Shown: in pieces, positions 41,563-49,990 of the stretch | Position numbering within the stretch: the first letter of the stretch is position 1 | Layout: each line of letters opens with the position of its first letter | Assembly (NCBI GenBank): GCA_036277115.1 | Contig: DASUNM010000005.1 | Location: 62,001-126,000 of the forward strand | Length of the DNA stretch: 64,000 nt | Reading direction: 5' to 3' | From: Pyrinomonadaceae bacterium | GTDB lineage: Bacteria > Acidobacteriota > Blastocatellia > Pyrinomonadales > Pyrinomonadaceae | Made by a program: the position numbers and the translations under genes | Notes under the pieces: generated by a model | The model's database searches: none | Told to the model about the DNA's origin: nothing | Seen by the model: the letters and a program-made list of their open reading frames with translations, nothing else

Positions 41563-43701
41563 ATGGGCATGAGACTATCGTCACTTGAGCTCAATGGGTT
41601 TCGCGGCTTCTCGCGGAAACAATTCTTCGACTTTGATGCAGACGCCGTCATTCTGGTAGCAGCGAACGGCCATGGAAAAACATCTATTTTTGACAGCGTC
41701 CTGTGGGCATTGACCGGTCGAATTCCGCGACTCGGAGAAGACGATTCGCGTTTCGTGTCCTTATATTCTGAGACTGGTCAAGCACGAGTCGAGCTCAAAC
41801 TTAAAGAATCGACCACTGGCGAATCCTGCACCATCACGCGTAGTTATGATGGAAAGCAAACGCGCATAACCGCCCGGATTGCTGACAATCTTTATCATGG
41901 TCCTGTAGCTGAGGCGTATCTCCTTAGCCAAATCTGGCCGAGCGCCGCAACGGCGGCCAACGCACAAGATGCCCTGGCAGCTGTCCTAACTCGCAGCGTT
42001 TATCTTCAGCAGGACGTTATACGAGAATTCGTTGAAGCCGCTTCCGAGGTAGAGAGGTTCGAAACCCTGAGTGAGTTGGTCGGAACTGGACGCATAACGG
42101 AATTGCAAGCAAGTCTCGAACGCGCGAAGAAAGCCTGGTCCACTGCAACGAACCAACGTATGGAGGAATTGAAGCCGGTACGAGAACGGCGGGCTTTAGT
42201 TGACGCACGCATTAGTGAATTGACGCGTCGATCATCTGCGGCCACGGTCGCGATAACCGATAGCACATGGCAAGAGTGGTGGGAAGAAGTGGGCCGCTTG
42301 GGTATTGAGACCAAGCGCGTTGAGCCGTCATCACGAGAGGCATCTTTTTCAATAGATGCGGTTATTAATGAGCTGACTTCTCGTCGCAGACGCAGTGAAC
42401 GACGCGTTCAGGATCTCCGGTCGCTCTACGCTGAGAGCAAACGCATTAGCGACGAACCAGTACCGAGCCTAATCGAGTTGCGCAAATCAACTGAAGCAAT
42501 GCTCACTCGTCGCGAAAAGTTGAAGCAGGACATCGCTAGAGAACAGGCTCGCTTGTCCGACCTCAGAAGCCAACAGGCTGCGGTGAAGGAGAAGGGAGAA
42601 CAGCTCAAAACACTTGCCGTTCTCGCTCTAGATAATCTTGGTGAAGTTTGCCCAGTCTGCCATCAGGCTTACGATCAAGAATCAACAAGGGAACGCCTAA
42701 CGCACCTCGCGAATCAGCCCTTTGACATACCAGTTGATAAGGAGCCGGAGAGACTCCAGCAATTATTGGCTGAGATGTCTAAAACTGAGCAGCAGCTTCA
42801 ACAAGCCGAGACAGCCGTGAGATCAGCGGAACGGCAAGTTGCGGAACAAGAGAAGATGCGCGAACTGATTGGCACACAACTGAAAGAATTGGCGATCGAT
42901 GACTACACCGATCAAACAATCCAACAAGCATTAGCCCAAACAGAAGTTAGAATCACTGAGATGTCTGAATTGCAACGTCGCGGCGAATCTTTGGCGACTG
43001 GTCTTGCCCAGTCCTCAATGCTGGCAACGTTGGACGAAGTCAGGCGAGAAGCGGCGACATTACGCGAGGAGGACGAAATAGGTGAAAAGGTAATCGCTAG
43101 TCGTAATAGGACCGGCGACTTAGCACAAAGAGTCATTGAAGCACTCCGCGAGGCTTCGTTAGCGGTTGTCGAAAGGCGCCTAGAAGGGATTACGCCAATC
43201 CTGCAGAATGTTTACTCGAGAATTGATCCGCACCCAACTTTTCGCCTCGTTAGGTTTACCTCACGTATCTACAACAAACGCGGCTTGCTATCAACTGTGA
43301 TCAACGACCCCATTGAGTCTAAGGAGTGCGATGCGCCAGCTGCTGTGCTGTCCAGTTCTCAGATCAACGCATTAGCGGTATCCGTGTTCCTGTCGTTGAA
43401 TATAGGCGTAGGAAATCTGCCGGTTTCCGTAGCCATGCTCGATGATCCTTTACAGAGCTTAGATGATATCAATCTGCTAGGTTTAGTCGAATTGCTTAGA
43501 AGAACAAAAGATCAGAGGCAGCTAATTGTATCGACACACGACGAGCGATTTGGAAACCTATTATCACGTAAGCTGAGACCGGTCGATAAAACGACACGCA
43601 CGACCGTCATTGAACTAGACGGGTGGAGCCGTGAGGGACCTCGGGTGAGTCAGCGAAACGTTGAATGTGACCCCGTACGTTTGCGATTAATAGCCTCTTG
43701 A
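41563..43701 (+). CDS. Rad50-like ABC ATPase with zinc hook, third gene of the operon
   Basis: 712 residues. The N-terminal half-ATPase has ELNGFRGFSRKQFFDF and Walker A AANGHGKTS (33-41). Long coiled-coil arms surround a Rad50-type zinc hook (EVCPVCHQAYDQ, near residue 360), and the C-terminal half has the signature-like LSSSQINALAVSVFL, Walker B MLDDPLQSLDD near 624 and a switch His in VSTHDERFGNLL. The length is shorter than SMC and similar to the Rad50-like ATPases of defence and repair systems (RecF/RecN/Rad50 class). It probably senses DNA ends or unusual DNA and controls the SIR2-like and HEPN proteins, which is inference. Confidence 0.88.
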   Translation: MGMRLSSLELNGFRGFSRKQFFDFDADAVILVAANGHGKTSIFDSVLWALTGRIPRLGEDDSRFVSLYSETGQARVELKLKESTTGESCTITRSYDGKQTRITARIADNLYHGPVAEAYLLSQIWPSAATAANAQDALAAVLTRSVYLQQDVIREFVEAASEVERFETLSELVGTGRITELQASLERAKKAWSTATNQRMEELKPVRERRALVDARISELTRRSSAATVAITDSTWQEWWEEVGRLGIETKRVEPSSREASFSIDAVINELTSRRRRSERRVQDLRSLYAESKRISDEPVPSLIELRKSTEAMLTRREKLKQDIAREQARLSDLRSQQAAVKEKGEQLKTLAVLALDNLGEVCPVCHQAYDQESTRERLTHLANQPFDIPVDKEPERLQQLLAEMSKTEQQLQQAETAVRSAERQVAEQEKMRELIGTQLKELAIDDYTDQTIQQALAQTEVRITEMSELQRRGESLATGLAQSSMLATLDEVRREAATLREEDEIGEKVIASRNRTGDLAQRVIEALREASLAVVERRLEGITPILQNVYSRIDPHPTFRLVRFTSRIYNKRGLLSTVINDPIESKECDAPAAVLSSSQINALAVSVFLSLNIGVGNLPVSVAMLDDPLQSLDDINLLGLVELLRRTKDQRQLIVSTHDERFGNLLSRKLRPVDKTTRTTVIELDGWSREGPRVSQRNVECDPVRLRLIAS

Positions 43702-44699
43702 TCGCGCGACTGAGACTCTCCATACGCTTCATGTTCCTTCTTAACTCATTTCAAGACTTTAGTTTCGGCGATGAAATTGAGGAACCGTTTGAAATGGCTG
43801 ACGGGATCTATTTGGCGTGGACATCACCATTTATCGAAAGCCTGATATCAGACCGGATGAAATTGGCGATAGGGGGACTTGAATACCTTGATCTAATAGA
43901 AAGGCAGATTGCGGTTTTCACTCGCGGAATAGCCGATGAATCTCTTGAGCCTCTTCAGATTTTGTCGATATGGCATAACTCTCTTCTAGAGTTTGTTTTC
44001 TCATTGTGGTTGATTAAAGACAACTCCATTAACATCGGACTCGGTTTTCTGTTTTCTGTTGACCCAAGCGGCAAAGAAATTGGATCAAGCAATTCACGGG
44101 CATCCCTTTACACACTTGCTAATGGGTGCCGGCATCCTGAGAAATTCACCCGATGTGAACTATTACAAGCCCGTGGGCTGTACGAACGACTCCACAGGAT
44201 TGGTGCCAGGACAACGCGCCCCTCGACTCTGAACCCAGTTGAGCAAGTGCAACCTAGCGGAACCATAATAAGCGCCGATGAGGTACGTGCGCTTTCAAGA
44301 GCTACATTCTTTGCCGACTCTGCTCGCGATTGTACCGATCTCTCTGTCAAAATCTCCCACTACATGACTTGCCTAGAAGTCTTATTCTCAACAGGCTCAT
44401 CCGAGATCGTGCACAAACTCGCCGAACGAATTGCCCTATTCCTTGGTGGCAATTATGAGGAACGCAGACTTCTTTTCAACCGGGTTAAGAAGTTATACAA
44501 CATCCGCAGTAAAGTTGTTCACGGGGACGTAATGGGCTCCACTGCGGCAAGAACTTTGGCAGATGTTTCTCGCGATGCGGACTCGCTAGTGAGAGAGGTT
44601 CTTCGACGAATCATAGATTCGACTGAACTACTCGATCTATTTGAAGGAGATAAAACTACGCGCGAGGATTACTTCATTGACTTAGTTCTACGCCGCTGA
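43698..44699 (+). CDS. HEPN (Apea-like) protein, fourth gene of the operon
   Basis: 333 residues, starting with a TTG that overlaps the ATPase stop by 4 bp; a start at the ATG at 43731 is possible. The C-terminal third is an Apea/HEPN-like helical domain: HYMTCLEVLFSTGSSEIVHK, LAERIALFLGGNYEERRLLF, and KKLYNIRSKVVHGDV with the Rx4H motif (RSKVVH, near 270-275) that forms the ribonuclease site in HEPN proteins. The first 200 residues are unknown. With the SIR2-like protein the operon would have two potential effectors. RNase activity is inferred from the motif. Confidence 0.78.
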   Translation: MIARLRLSIRFMFLLNSFQDFSFGDEIEEPFEMADGIYLAWTSPFIESLISDRMKLAIGGLEYLDLIERQIAVFTRGIADESLEPLQILSIWHNSLLEFVFSLWLIKDNSINIGLGFLFSVDPSGKEIGSSNSRASLYTLANGCRHPEKFTRCELLQARGLYERLHRIGARTTRPSTLNPVEQVQPSGTIISADEVRALSRATFFADSARDCTDLSVKISHYMTCLEVLFSTGSSEIVHKLAERIALFLGGNYEERRLLFNRVKKLYNIRSKVVHGDVMGSTAARTLADVSRDADSLVREVLRRIIDSTELLDLFEGDKTTREDYFIDLVLRR

Positions 44700-44757
44700 G
44701 TCCTACCGACGACCGGCAACAAGTCTTCGCTTCATGGGCAAGCTTTCCAACCGAATA

Positions 44758-44906
44758 GCCTCCGCTGCGGAGGCAGTAAAGGGTCTCCGCTTCGCTCCGA
44801 TGAACTCCGCGAACTAAAAACAGTTCGCTCCGCCCTTGACTGCCTTCCTCGCTACGGCTCACGAGTAGTTATGAGCTGCTTCGCAGCTCAGAAACTAATA
44901 GTTTCT
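44758..44906. other. Cluster of perfect hairpins at the right border of the island
   Basis: Four exact hairpins within 150 bp: GCCTCCG-CTG-CGGAGGC (44758-44774), GCGAACT-AAAAAC-AGTTCGC (44809-44828), TGAGCTGC-TTC-GCAGCTCA (44872-44890) and AGAAACT-AAT-AGTTTCT (44890-44906). They lie between the last gene of the HEPN operon (ends 44699) and nrdJ. No T-run follows any of them, so ordinary terminators are unlikely. They could be a structured RNA, a recombination site or palindromic repeats. The 375-bp gap 44700-45074 contains no gene I can support. Confidence 0.5.
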
Positions 44907-45000
44907 AAGCAGAAGTTCACCTGACAATGGGCGGGGGTGGTCGAGGAAAAGGAAGACAAAAAGACTGATTTTAGTGAAGAGCAGAGAGGTGGATTTTGCG

Positions 45001-45059
45001 GTATACCCTGACCGCTCTAACTTGCTAGAAAGAAAGGCGAGTAGGAGATCAGGGTATAC
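45001..45059. repeat. Perfect 11-bp inverted repeat
   Basis: GTATACCCTGA (45001-45011) and TCAGGGTATAC (45049-45059), separated by 37 bp, end 15 bp before the nrdJ stop codon. There is no T-run, so it is not an obvious terminator. It may be a small mobile-element remnant or a 3' hairpin of the nrdJ transcript. Confidence 0.55.
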
Positions 45060-45074
45060 ATGATAAGAAAACAC

Positions 45075-47780
45075 CTAACGACACTTGCTGTACCCACAGT
45101 CCCGACAGAAATCACAGCCGCTCGCATGCTCCAGTTGGCCGTGGCATTCGGGGCAGGTGCTGATCATCGTGGACATGATCGCGCCGACCACATGTCGGGT
45201 GTCCGTCGAGGACTGAGGACTCAGGACTGAGGACTGAGAAGGCAGTCCGGAGGACTGTGTACCAAGCGAAGGCTGAGTCTTCATTGCACGCGCTGAATCC
45301 GGATGGCCCTTCAAGCGCCGGTTGGTGATCATGATGCATTCGGCGACGGCTTGTTCGGGTGACGTCAGCAGGCGTTCGTTGAACCAGACAGCGTGCGTGC
45401 CCGTCACTTTGTTCAAGCTGTAAGCGACTTCCGCTGCGTCGAATCCGCCACGCAGCATCTTCGAAGCCAGCATGCCCACGCCACCACTGATCGGGCCGGT
45501 GGCAAAGACTTCCTGAATCATCTCGTCGTCGTGATTCACCGTAACGTAGAGGTTCTGTCCATCGAACGGAATGCGCCAGGTCGCACCGCGCAGTTCGCGC
45601 GGCCGCTCGAGACGAATTGCGCCTTGCTTGCGCGCCGCAGCCTCAGCTTCCGCCAGACGACGCGCGGCAGCTTCGTTCTCAGATTCGGTCCTGCCTTCAG
45701 TCAGAACTGGAGAGTCTGGAGTCTGGAGTGCGGAGTCTGGAGTCGGATCGAGAATCGTCGTAGTTGTAACAATCGTTGGCGACTCGGTCTTGGCTTCAGT
45801 CTTCATCGAAGTCAGCACCTGGTTCTCGCGCGAGCCGTCGCGGTAATAACTCACGGCTTTGCAGCCAAGCTGGCGGGCCAAACGATAGAGATGATCGACT
45901 GATTCAATCGTGTCGTTCACCGCGCCGTTGCAGGTCTTGGACACGCTGTTGTCGACGTTACGCTGCGCGGCGGCGAGCACGTGCACGTGCTGCTCTGCGC
46001 TGATCGACATCGCGGAAATGAAATAGCCGGGCAGTTCGTGCTCATGCTCAACCACGTGAGCGGCGGCGGCATCGATCGAAGCCTGATCGGTTTGATCTAC
46101 ATCCATCCCCAGCGCTTGCGCGGCGAGCGTATGAACGTACGTGCGCGTGCCGAGAGTGTCCTTTCGCACGTAAGCCCATGAGAAGTTGGGTTCAACACCC
46201 GACGACGTCTCGGCAACCAGGGAAATCGTGCCCGTTGGAGCAATCGTCGTAACTTCATAGTTGCGCGGGGTGAGCGGAACTTCGCGTGAGATGCCGATGT
46301 CGTTGTACAGGAAATTCGCGTAAGCGTCGCGATTCGCTTCGAGCTCGGGGAAGACGCCGCGTTCGGCGCCAAGACGCATCGATTCAGTCCAGGCTTCCTT
46401 TCTAATAAATCCCATTACCTCATCCATTAGATCGATTGAGGCTGGCGAGCCGTAAGTGATCTTCAGATTCAAACAGAGGTCGGCAAAGCCCATGATGCCC
46501 AAGCCCACCGGACGCGTGCGCTTCACGACATCGTTGATTTCCGGAAGCGGCCAGGCGCACGTATCGATCACGTTGTCGAGGAAACGCGTCGTCCAGTGCG
46601 TGACTTCCGCCAGCCGATCCCAATCCACACGATTTTCGCGATTGTAAAACTTGTTGACGTCGATCGAGCCGAGGTTGCACGAGTTCGCAAAGTGCAGAAA
46701 CTGCTCGCCGCAGGGATTACTCGCCATGATCGGGCCCATCGAATTCATCATGTGATTGTGGCGATTCACTTCGTCGATGAACGCGATGCCCGGCTCGGCG
46801 TACTTGTGGGCGCTGGAAATAATTCGATTCCAGATGTCCGGCGCATAAACAAATCCCGGCGCCGGCGGCTCTTCAATCAAAGCGTCGGAGAGATCGGCAG
46901 TCTCGAATGTCTCTTTGTCGCGGAAGGTGACGGTCGAGCCGTCGGGACGGCGATAGACGACGTAGTTGCGGCCCGTGACGGGATCGAAAACCGGATCGTT
47001 CCAGGTCTCGCCACCGAACTCGAGCTGATACCACTCGTTCTTATCAACTGCCTCAAGAAATTTGTCGGTAACGTTGACTGAGATATTGAAGTTCGTGAGC
47101 GAGTGCTGATCGTTCTTCGCGTGAATGAAACGCAGCACGTCCGGATGCGTGACACGCATCATGCCCATGTTCGCGCCGCGGCGCACCCCGCCCTGCTTCA
47201 CCGTATCAGTCGTCGTATTGAAGATGTTCATGAACGACACCGGGCCGCTGGCGACGCCGTGCGTGGTGCTGACCATCGAACCGCTGGGACGAAGCTTCTC
47301 AAAAGTGAAGCCGGTACCGCCGCCCGTCTGATGAATAATTGCAGCGTCGGTGGCCGTCTTCATGATGCCGGCAATCGAATCCGGGACATCGAGCACAAAG
47401 CACGCGGCGAGTTGCCCGTTGGGCTTGCCCGCGTTGACCAGGCACGGCGTGTTCGGCACGAACTCGCGCGCCAACATGATGTCCGACATCGTGTTGTAGA
47501 AAAGATCGCGTTCGGCGGGATTGGTTTCGGCGACAGACACGTGCGCGACGACGCGAGCTACGATGTCGCTCCATTCTTCAATTGTGGTTCCTTTGGAGTC
47601 TTTCAGCGAGTAGCGTTTGGCGACCACCTTCCGCGCATTCAAACCCAACGGCTGAATCGCGCGGCGAAGAGTGGTACGCATGCCTCCGGCCTGCAGCACG
47701 CCGGAGGCGTGCGAACCGTTCGCCGGGAGGATCTCGTTTTCCGACACTTTTTCCATCTTCGCGCCACTCGCTGATTTCAT
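45075..47780 (-). CDS. nrdJ: Adenosylcobalamin-dependent ribonucleoside-diphosphate reductase (class II)
   Basis: 901 residues. It makes deoxyribonucleotides with coenzyme B12 and no oxygen requirement. Class II signatures are present: [20 protein letters not shown] (active-site cysteines), [51 protein letters not shown], and a C-terminal zinc-type motif ([19 protein letters not shown]). Between about residues 665 and 710 and again near 845-865, the linker is Ser/Pro/Thr-rich and encoded by heptamer tandem repeats. ATG at 47780 with AAAGG 10 nt upstream. It appears to be the only ribonucleotide reductase in the window, and no cobalamin riboswitch is seen upstream. Confidence 0.96.
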   Translation of the reverse strand: MKSASGAKMEKVSENEILPANGSHASGVLQAGGMRTTLRRAIQPLGLNARKVVAKRYSLKDSKGTTIEEWSDIVARVVAHVSVAETNPAERDLFYNTMSDIMLAREFVPNTPCLVNAGKPNGQLAACFVLDVPDSIAGIMKTATDAAIIHQTGGGTGFTFEKLRPSGSMVSTTHGVASGPVSFMNIFNTTTDTVKQGGVRRGANMGMMRVTHPDVLRFIHAKNDQHSLTNFNISVNVTDKFLEAVDKNEWYQLEFGGETWNDPVFDPVTGRNYVVYRRPDGSTVTFRDKETFETADLSDALIEEPPAPGFVYAPDIWNRIISSAHKYAEPGIAFIDEVNRHNHMMNSMGPIMASNPCGEQFLHFANSCNLGSIDVNKFYNRENRVDWDRLAEVTHWTTRFLDNVIDTCAWPLPEINDVVKRTRPVGLGIMGFADLCLNLKITYGSPASIDLMDEVMGFIRKEAWTESMRLGAERGVFPELEANRDAYANFLYNDIGISREVPLTPRNYEVTTIAPTGTISLVAETSSGVEPNFSWAYVRKDTLGTRTYVHTLAAQALGMDVDQTDQASIDAAAAHVVEHEHELPGYFISAMSISAEQHVHVLAAAQRNVDNSVSKTCNGAVNDTIESVDHLYRLARQLGCKAVSYYRDGSRENQVLTSMKTEAKTESPTIVTTTTILDPTPDSALQTPDSPVLTEGRTESENEAAARRLAEAEAAARKQGAIRLERPRELRGATWRIPFDGQNLYVTVNHDDEMIQEVFATGPISGGVGMLASKMLRGGFDAAEVAYSLNKVTGTHAVWFNERLLTSPEQAVAECIMITNRRLKGHPDSARAMKTQPSLGTQSSGLPSQSSVLSPQSSTDTRHVVGAIMSTMISTCPECHGQLEHASGCDFCRDCGYSKCR
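45208..45238. repeat. Heptamer repeat inside nrdJ (GAGGACT)
   Basis: Units GAGGACT, GAGGACT, CAGGACT, GAGGACT and a partial unit, period 7. It encodes the [11 protein letters not shown] linker on the reverse strand. The length change of one unit is 7 bp, so only gains or losses of three units keep the frame. Confidence 0.8.
45707..45747. repeat. Heptamer repeat inside nrdJ (GTCTGGA)
   Basis: Units CTGGAGA-type then GTCTGGA, GTCTGGA, GTGCGGA, GTCTGGA, period 7. It encodes the [13 protein letters not shown] linker of NrdJ, in which TPDS recurs every 7 residues (21 bp). Confidence 0.8.
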
Positions 47781-47985
47781 TTCTATTTTACCTTTCTCGC
47801 GCGGGGAACCGCACGCGAGCCGATTTCGAGGAATAAAAAGCCACCGACGATTCCAGATCGCCGTTCAAAAAGATTCGATTTTTTGCAGGTACTACGGTCG
47901 GTTTGCGAAGTTAAAAATCCCTGCGGAGTTGGGTTCGGGACCCTTTCCGCCGCCGCCGCCAGCCGTCACAACCGAAGCAGGACGG

Positions 47986-48014
47986 ACTATACTCCTGAGT
48001 TTTCAGGATGTCAA
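47986..48014 (-). promoter_or_regulatory. Strong promoter of nrdJ
   Basis: Reverse strand: TTGACA (48009-48014), a 17-bp spacer and TATAGT (47986-47991). The spacer holds CCTGA-AAAC-TCAGG, a perfect 5-bp inverted repeat that could be a repressor site. Just upstream, ACAACATATTGACA loosely resembles an NrdR box, overlapping the -35; this is a weak match. The transcript would have a leader of about 200 nt. The rest of 47781-48175 shows no gene. Confidence 0.7.
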
Positions 48015-48175
48015 TATGTTGTGGTGACTTTTTTTTTCAACACGATAGAGTGGGTTTTCTGAGGAAATACTTGAGGGGTTAAGTGGCGGCAAATCAGTCG
48101 ATTGCGGGGCAGTAGCCCGACTGTTAGAGAGGCGTAGCCACGCCGTCTTGGTTGTCGCCCTCTGACACGGTCAGG

Positions 48176-49000
48176 CTACTGCCTCGAACCGCCAGAGAGA
48201 AGCAGATCCAGTTCTCGGTTTTGATTGTCGAGCATGCCAAATGTGTCCGCGGTTTCTTCCAGCATTTGACGGGTCATCGCAATCGAATCGCTGAGCTGTT
48301 CGAAGTGCAGGGCCGAAACCCGCTCAGGCGTCGGCAACGTCACCACCTGATCGTTGACCAATCCGAAGAAGTTTTCGATGGACTGCAATTGTCCTTCAAC
48401 GAGGCGCACTGAACGTTCGAGATCGTTAAAGGCCGCCACGCGCCGCTTGAGAATTTCCGCGTTGGCTTGTTGGATGCGCTTCTGCCGATCGTCGGTGGCG
48501 GTTTGGATGGCGTGTTCAGCTTGCTTCAGCTGGTTCTGAACAGCCTGACGATTGATTGAGCGAAGGTGATGCTTGCGGCGGCGATACACGTCGAGCAAAT
48601 CAACGAAGTCTTCCCAGCGCTGATCGAGGGTTTCCAGGTTGGAAGGAATTTCTTTGCTGTTGGTGAACTTGCGGTAATTCGAATAGATCTGATTTTTCAT
48701 CCACCGCAGGTACTCGACTGCCTCGCGTTCGCGCGGGTCAAGCGCCTTGATCAACTGTTCGCGCTGGGCTTCGCGCAGCTTATGCTGTCGCTGCTTCTCG
48801 CGGCGCTCAATATAACGGCGGTAGAAAGGACTGGCTGGCACAACTGTTAAATAAACCGCTTCGCCGCCCAGACCCATCAACAAAGGCGTGACATCCCAGA
48901 AAAAGGCGGCCGCGACGGCGAACCCTGCCATGCCCCAGAAATTCAGAGGCTCCTTGAACGCCTCTTTCACATATCGGAAATCGATCTTCGACAAGTCCAT
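48176..49000 (-). CDS. Membrane and coiled-coil protein next to PspA
   Basis: 274 residues. A hydrophobic N-terminal third (LNFWGMAGFAVAAAFFWDVT, LLMGLGGEAVYLTVVPASPF) gives two membrane segments, then long charged helices (RRYIERREKQRQHKLREAQR, KRIQQANAEILKRRVAAFND) form a coiled coil. The C-terminus contains a helical segment (FEQLSDSIAMTRQMLEETAD). I do not recognise the family. It follows pspA by 93 bp on the same strand and may tether the PspA coat to the membrane, as other Psp partners do. The partnership is inferred only from position. Confidence 0.8.
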   Translation of the reverse strand: MDLSKIDFRYVKEAFKEPLNFWGMAGFAVAAAFFWDVTPLLMGLGGEAVYLTVVPASPFYRRYIERREKQRQHKLREAQREQLIKALDPREREAVEYLRWMKNQIYSNYRKFTNSKEIPSNLETLDQRWEDFVDLLDVYRRRKHHLRSINRQAVQNQLKQAEHAIQTATDDRQKRIQQANAEILKRRVAAFNDLERSVRLVEGQLQSIENFFGLVNDQVVTLPTPERVSALHFEQLSDSIAMTRQMLEETADTFGMLDNQNRELDLLLSGGSRQ

Positions 49001-49093
49001 CTATCGTACGAAAACTGTTGGGCACTTGTTTCTAACTTGAGCCCTCCCTCGCGGTCGGGCTACTGCCAGCACGTTGGATGCTCGGAAACGGTT

Positions 49094-49831
49094 TTAGGGC
49101 TGGCGACTGGTTTCGCCCTGCGCCGGCAAAGCCTGCGGCGAGCCTGCCTCAGTTCCGGCCGGCAGCAAGCCCATCTCCTTCTTGTAGGAGAGCAGCTTGT
49201 CCTGCAACTGCATGTCCATTGCTTCGCGCTCGATCTCCTGCATTTGAGTGTCAACCGATGATGTGCCCAACTGCATCTTGGCTTCAGCGGCAGCCGCACG
49301 GCGGTCAATCTTGTCCCGCATCTCGTCGAATGTCCCGGCATCATCCCCAAGCTGGAAAGATGCCATCGTCTGTGCCAACTGTTCCTGCAACTTGGCTTGC
49401 TTGGATTGATTGATTAGCTGCATCGCTTCGGCGGTGCGCCGTTGCATCTGGAGCATGTAGTTGTCGCGGGCTTTGAGCGCCTGCTTCGAAGCGAGTTGCG
49501 CGTGTTCATGCTGATGGACGGTCTTCTGCAAATCGACCTGCGCCTGCTGAAGCTGCCCGATGTAGGCCGTGGCGATGTCATCGCGGCTCATCTTGATCGA
49601 CGCCTTAATCTTCGAATCAAGATCGACTACCTGCGCCTCAAGCCGCTCTTTGTTCTTGGCAAGCAGCTTTTCGGTTGCCATCACTTGCGCCACGGAATTA
49701 TTTAGATCGGGAATGCGATCCCGCATGTCGCGGATTGTCTGCTGGAGAATGAGTTCCGGATCCTCAGTCCTCTCGATCGCGCCGCCAAACAGCGCGCGCA
49801 TTGAACGTTTTAGTCTCGTCCACAGTCCCAT
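49094..49831 (-). CDS. pspA: PspA/IM30-family membrane-stress protein
   Basis: 245 residues, the normal length. The start MGLWTRLKRSMRALFGGAIE is the amphipathic helix of PspA/Vipp1 proteins, and then one long coiled coil runs to residue 210 (EDPELILQQTIRDMRDRIPD, LAKNKERLEAQVVDLDSKIK). ESCRT-III-like filaments of PspA repair and stabilise the inner membrane. The last 35 residues are loose and Gly/Pro-rich. It is followed by a membrane coiled-coil protein on the same strand; no PspF or PspBC homologue is nearby. Confidence 0.93.
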   Translation of the reverse strand: MGLWTRLKRSMRALFGGAIERTEDPELILQQTIRDMRDRIPDLNNSVAQVMATEKLLAKNKERLEAQVVDLDSKIKASIKMSRDDIATAYIGQLQQAQVDLQKTVHQHEHAQLASKQALKARDNYMLQMQRRTAEAMQLINQSKQAKLQEQLAQTMASFQLGDDAGTFDEMRDKIDRRAAAAEAKMQLGTSSVDTQMQEIEREAMDMQLQDKLLSYKKEMGLLPAGTEAGSPQALPAQGETSRQP

Positions 49832-49959
49832 GTTTTCATCCTCCAGAGGTTTAGATTTGCCGGTTTGACTTCACAAGCCACGCAATAGCGCCTTGGGTTG
49901 TACGTTAAGGGCGCGCAAACGGTTGCAGTCCGGGCAATTTTCGCGGTGAGTATAACAGA

Positions 49960-49980
49960 CAGTGAGCAGCGGGCAGTAAG
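49960..49980. repeat. Heptamer tandem repeat, three units
   Basis: CAGTGAG, CAGCGGG, CAGTAAG, period 7, same unit family as at 7793-7827 and 15525-15555. It lies 10 bp beyond the purD stop (49991). Confidence 0.6.
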
Positions 49981-49990
49981 AGCTGGCCCG

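Noticed and set aside
44758-44906. Retron or toxin-antitoxin RNA
   Set aside because: No reverse transcriptase or ToxN-like gene nearby; hairpins alone do not define either.
47103-47774. 223-codon open frame on the + strand
   Set aside because: Antisense shadow of nrdJ; no domain, and the composition is Arg/His-rich as expected for such shadows.
47781-48008. Cobalamin riboswitch before nrdJ
   Set aside because: No B12-box-like string; also not expected for a B12-using enzyme, which is more often NrdR-controlled.
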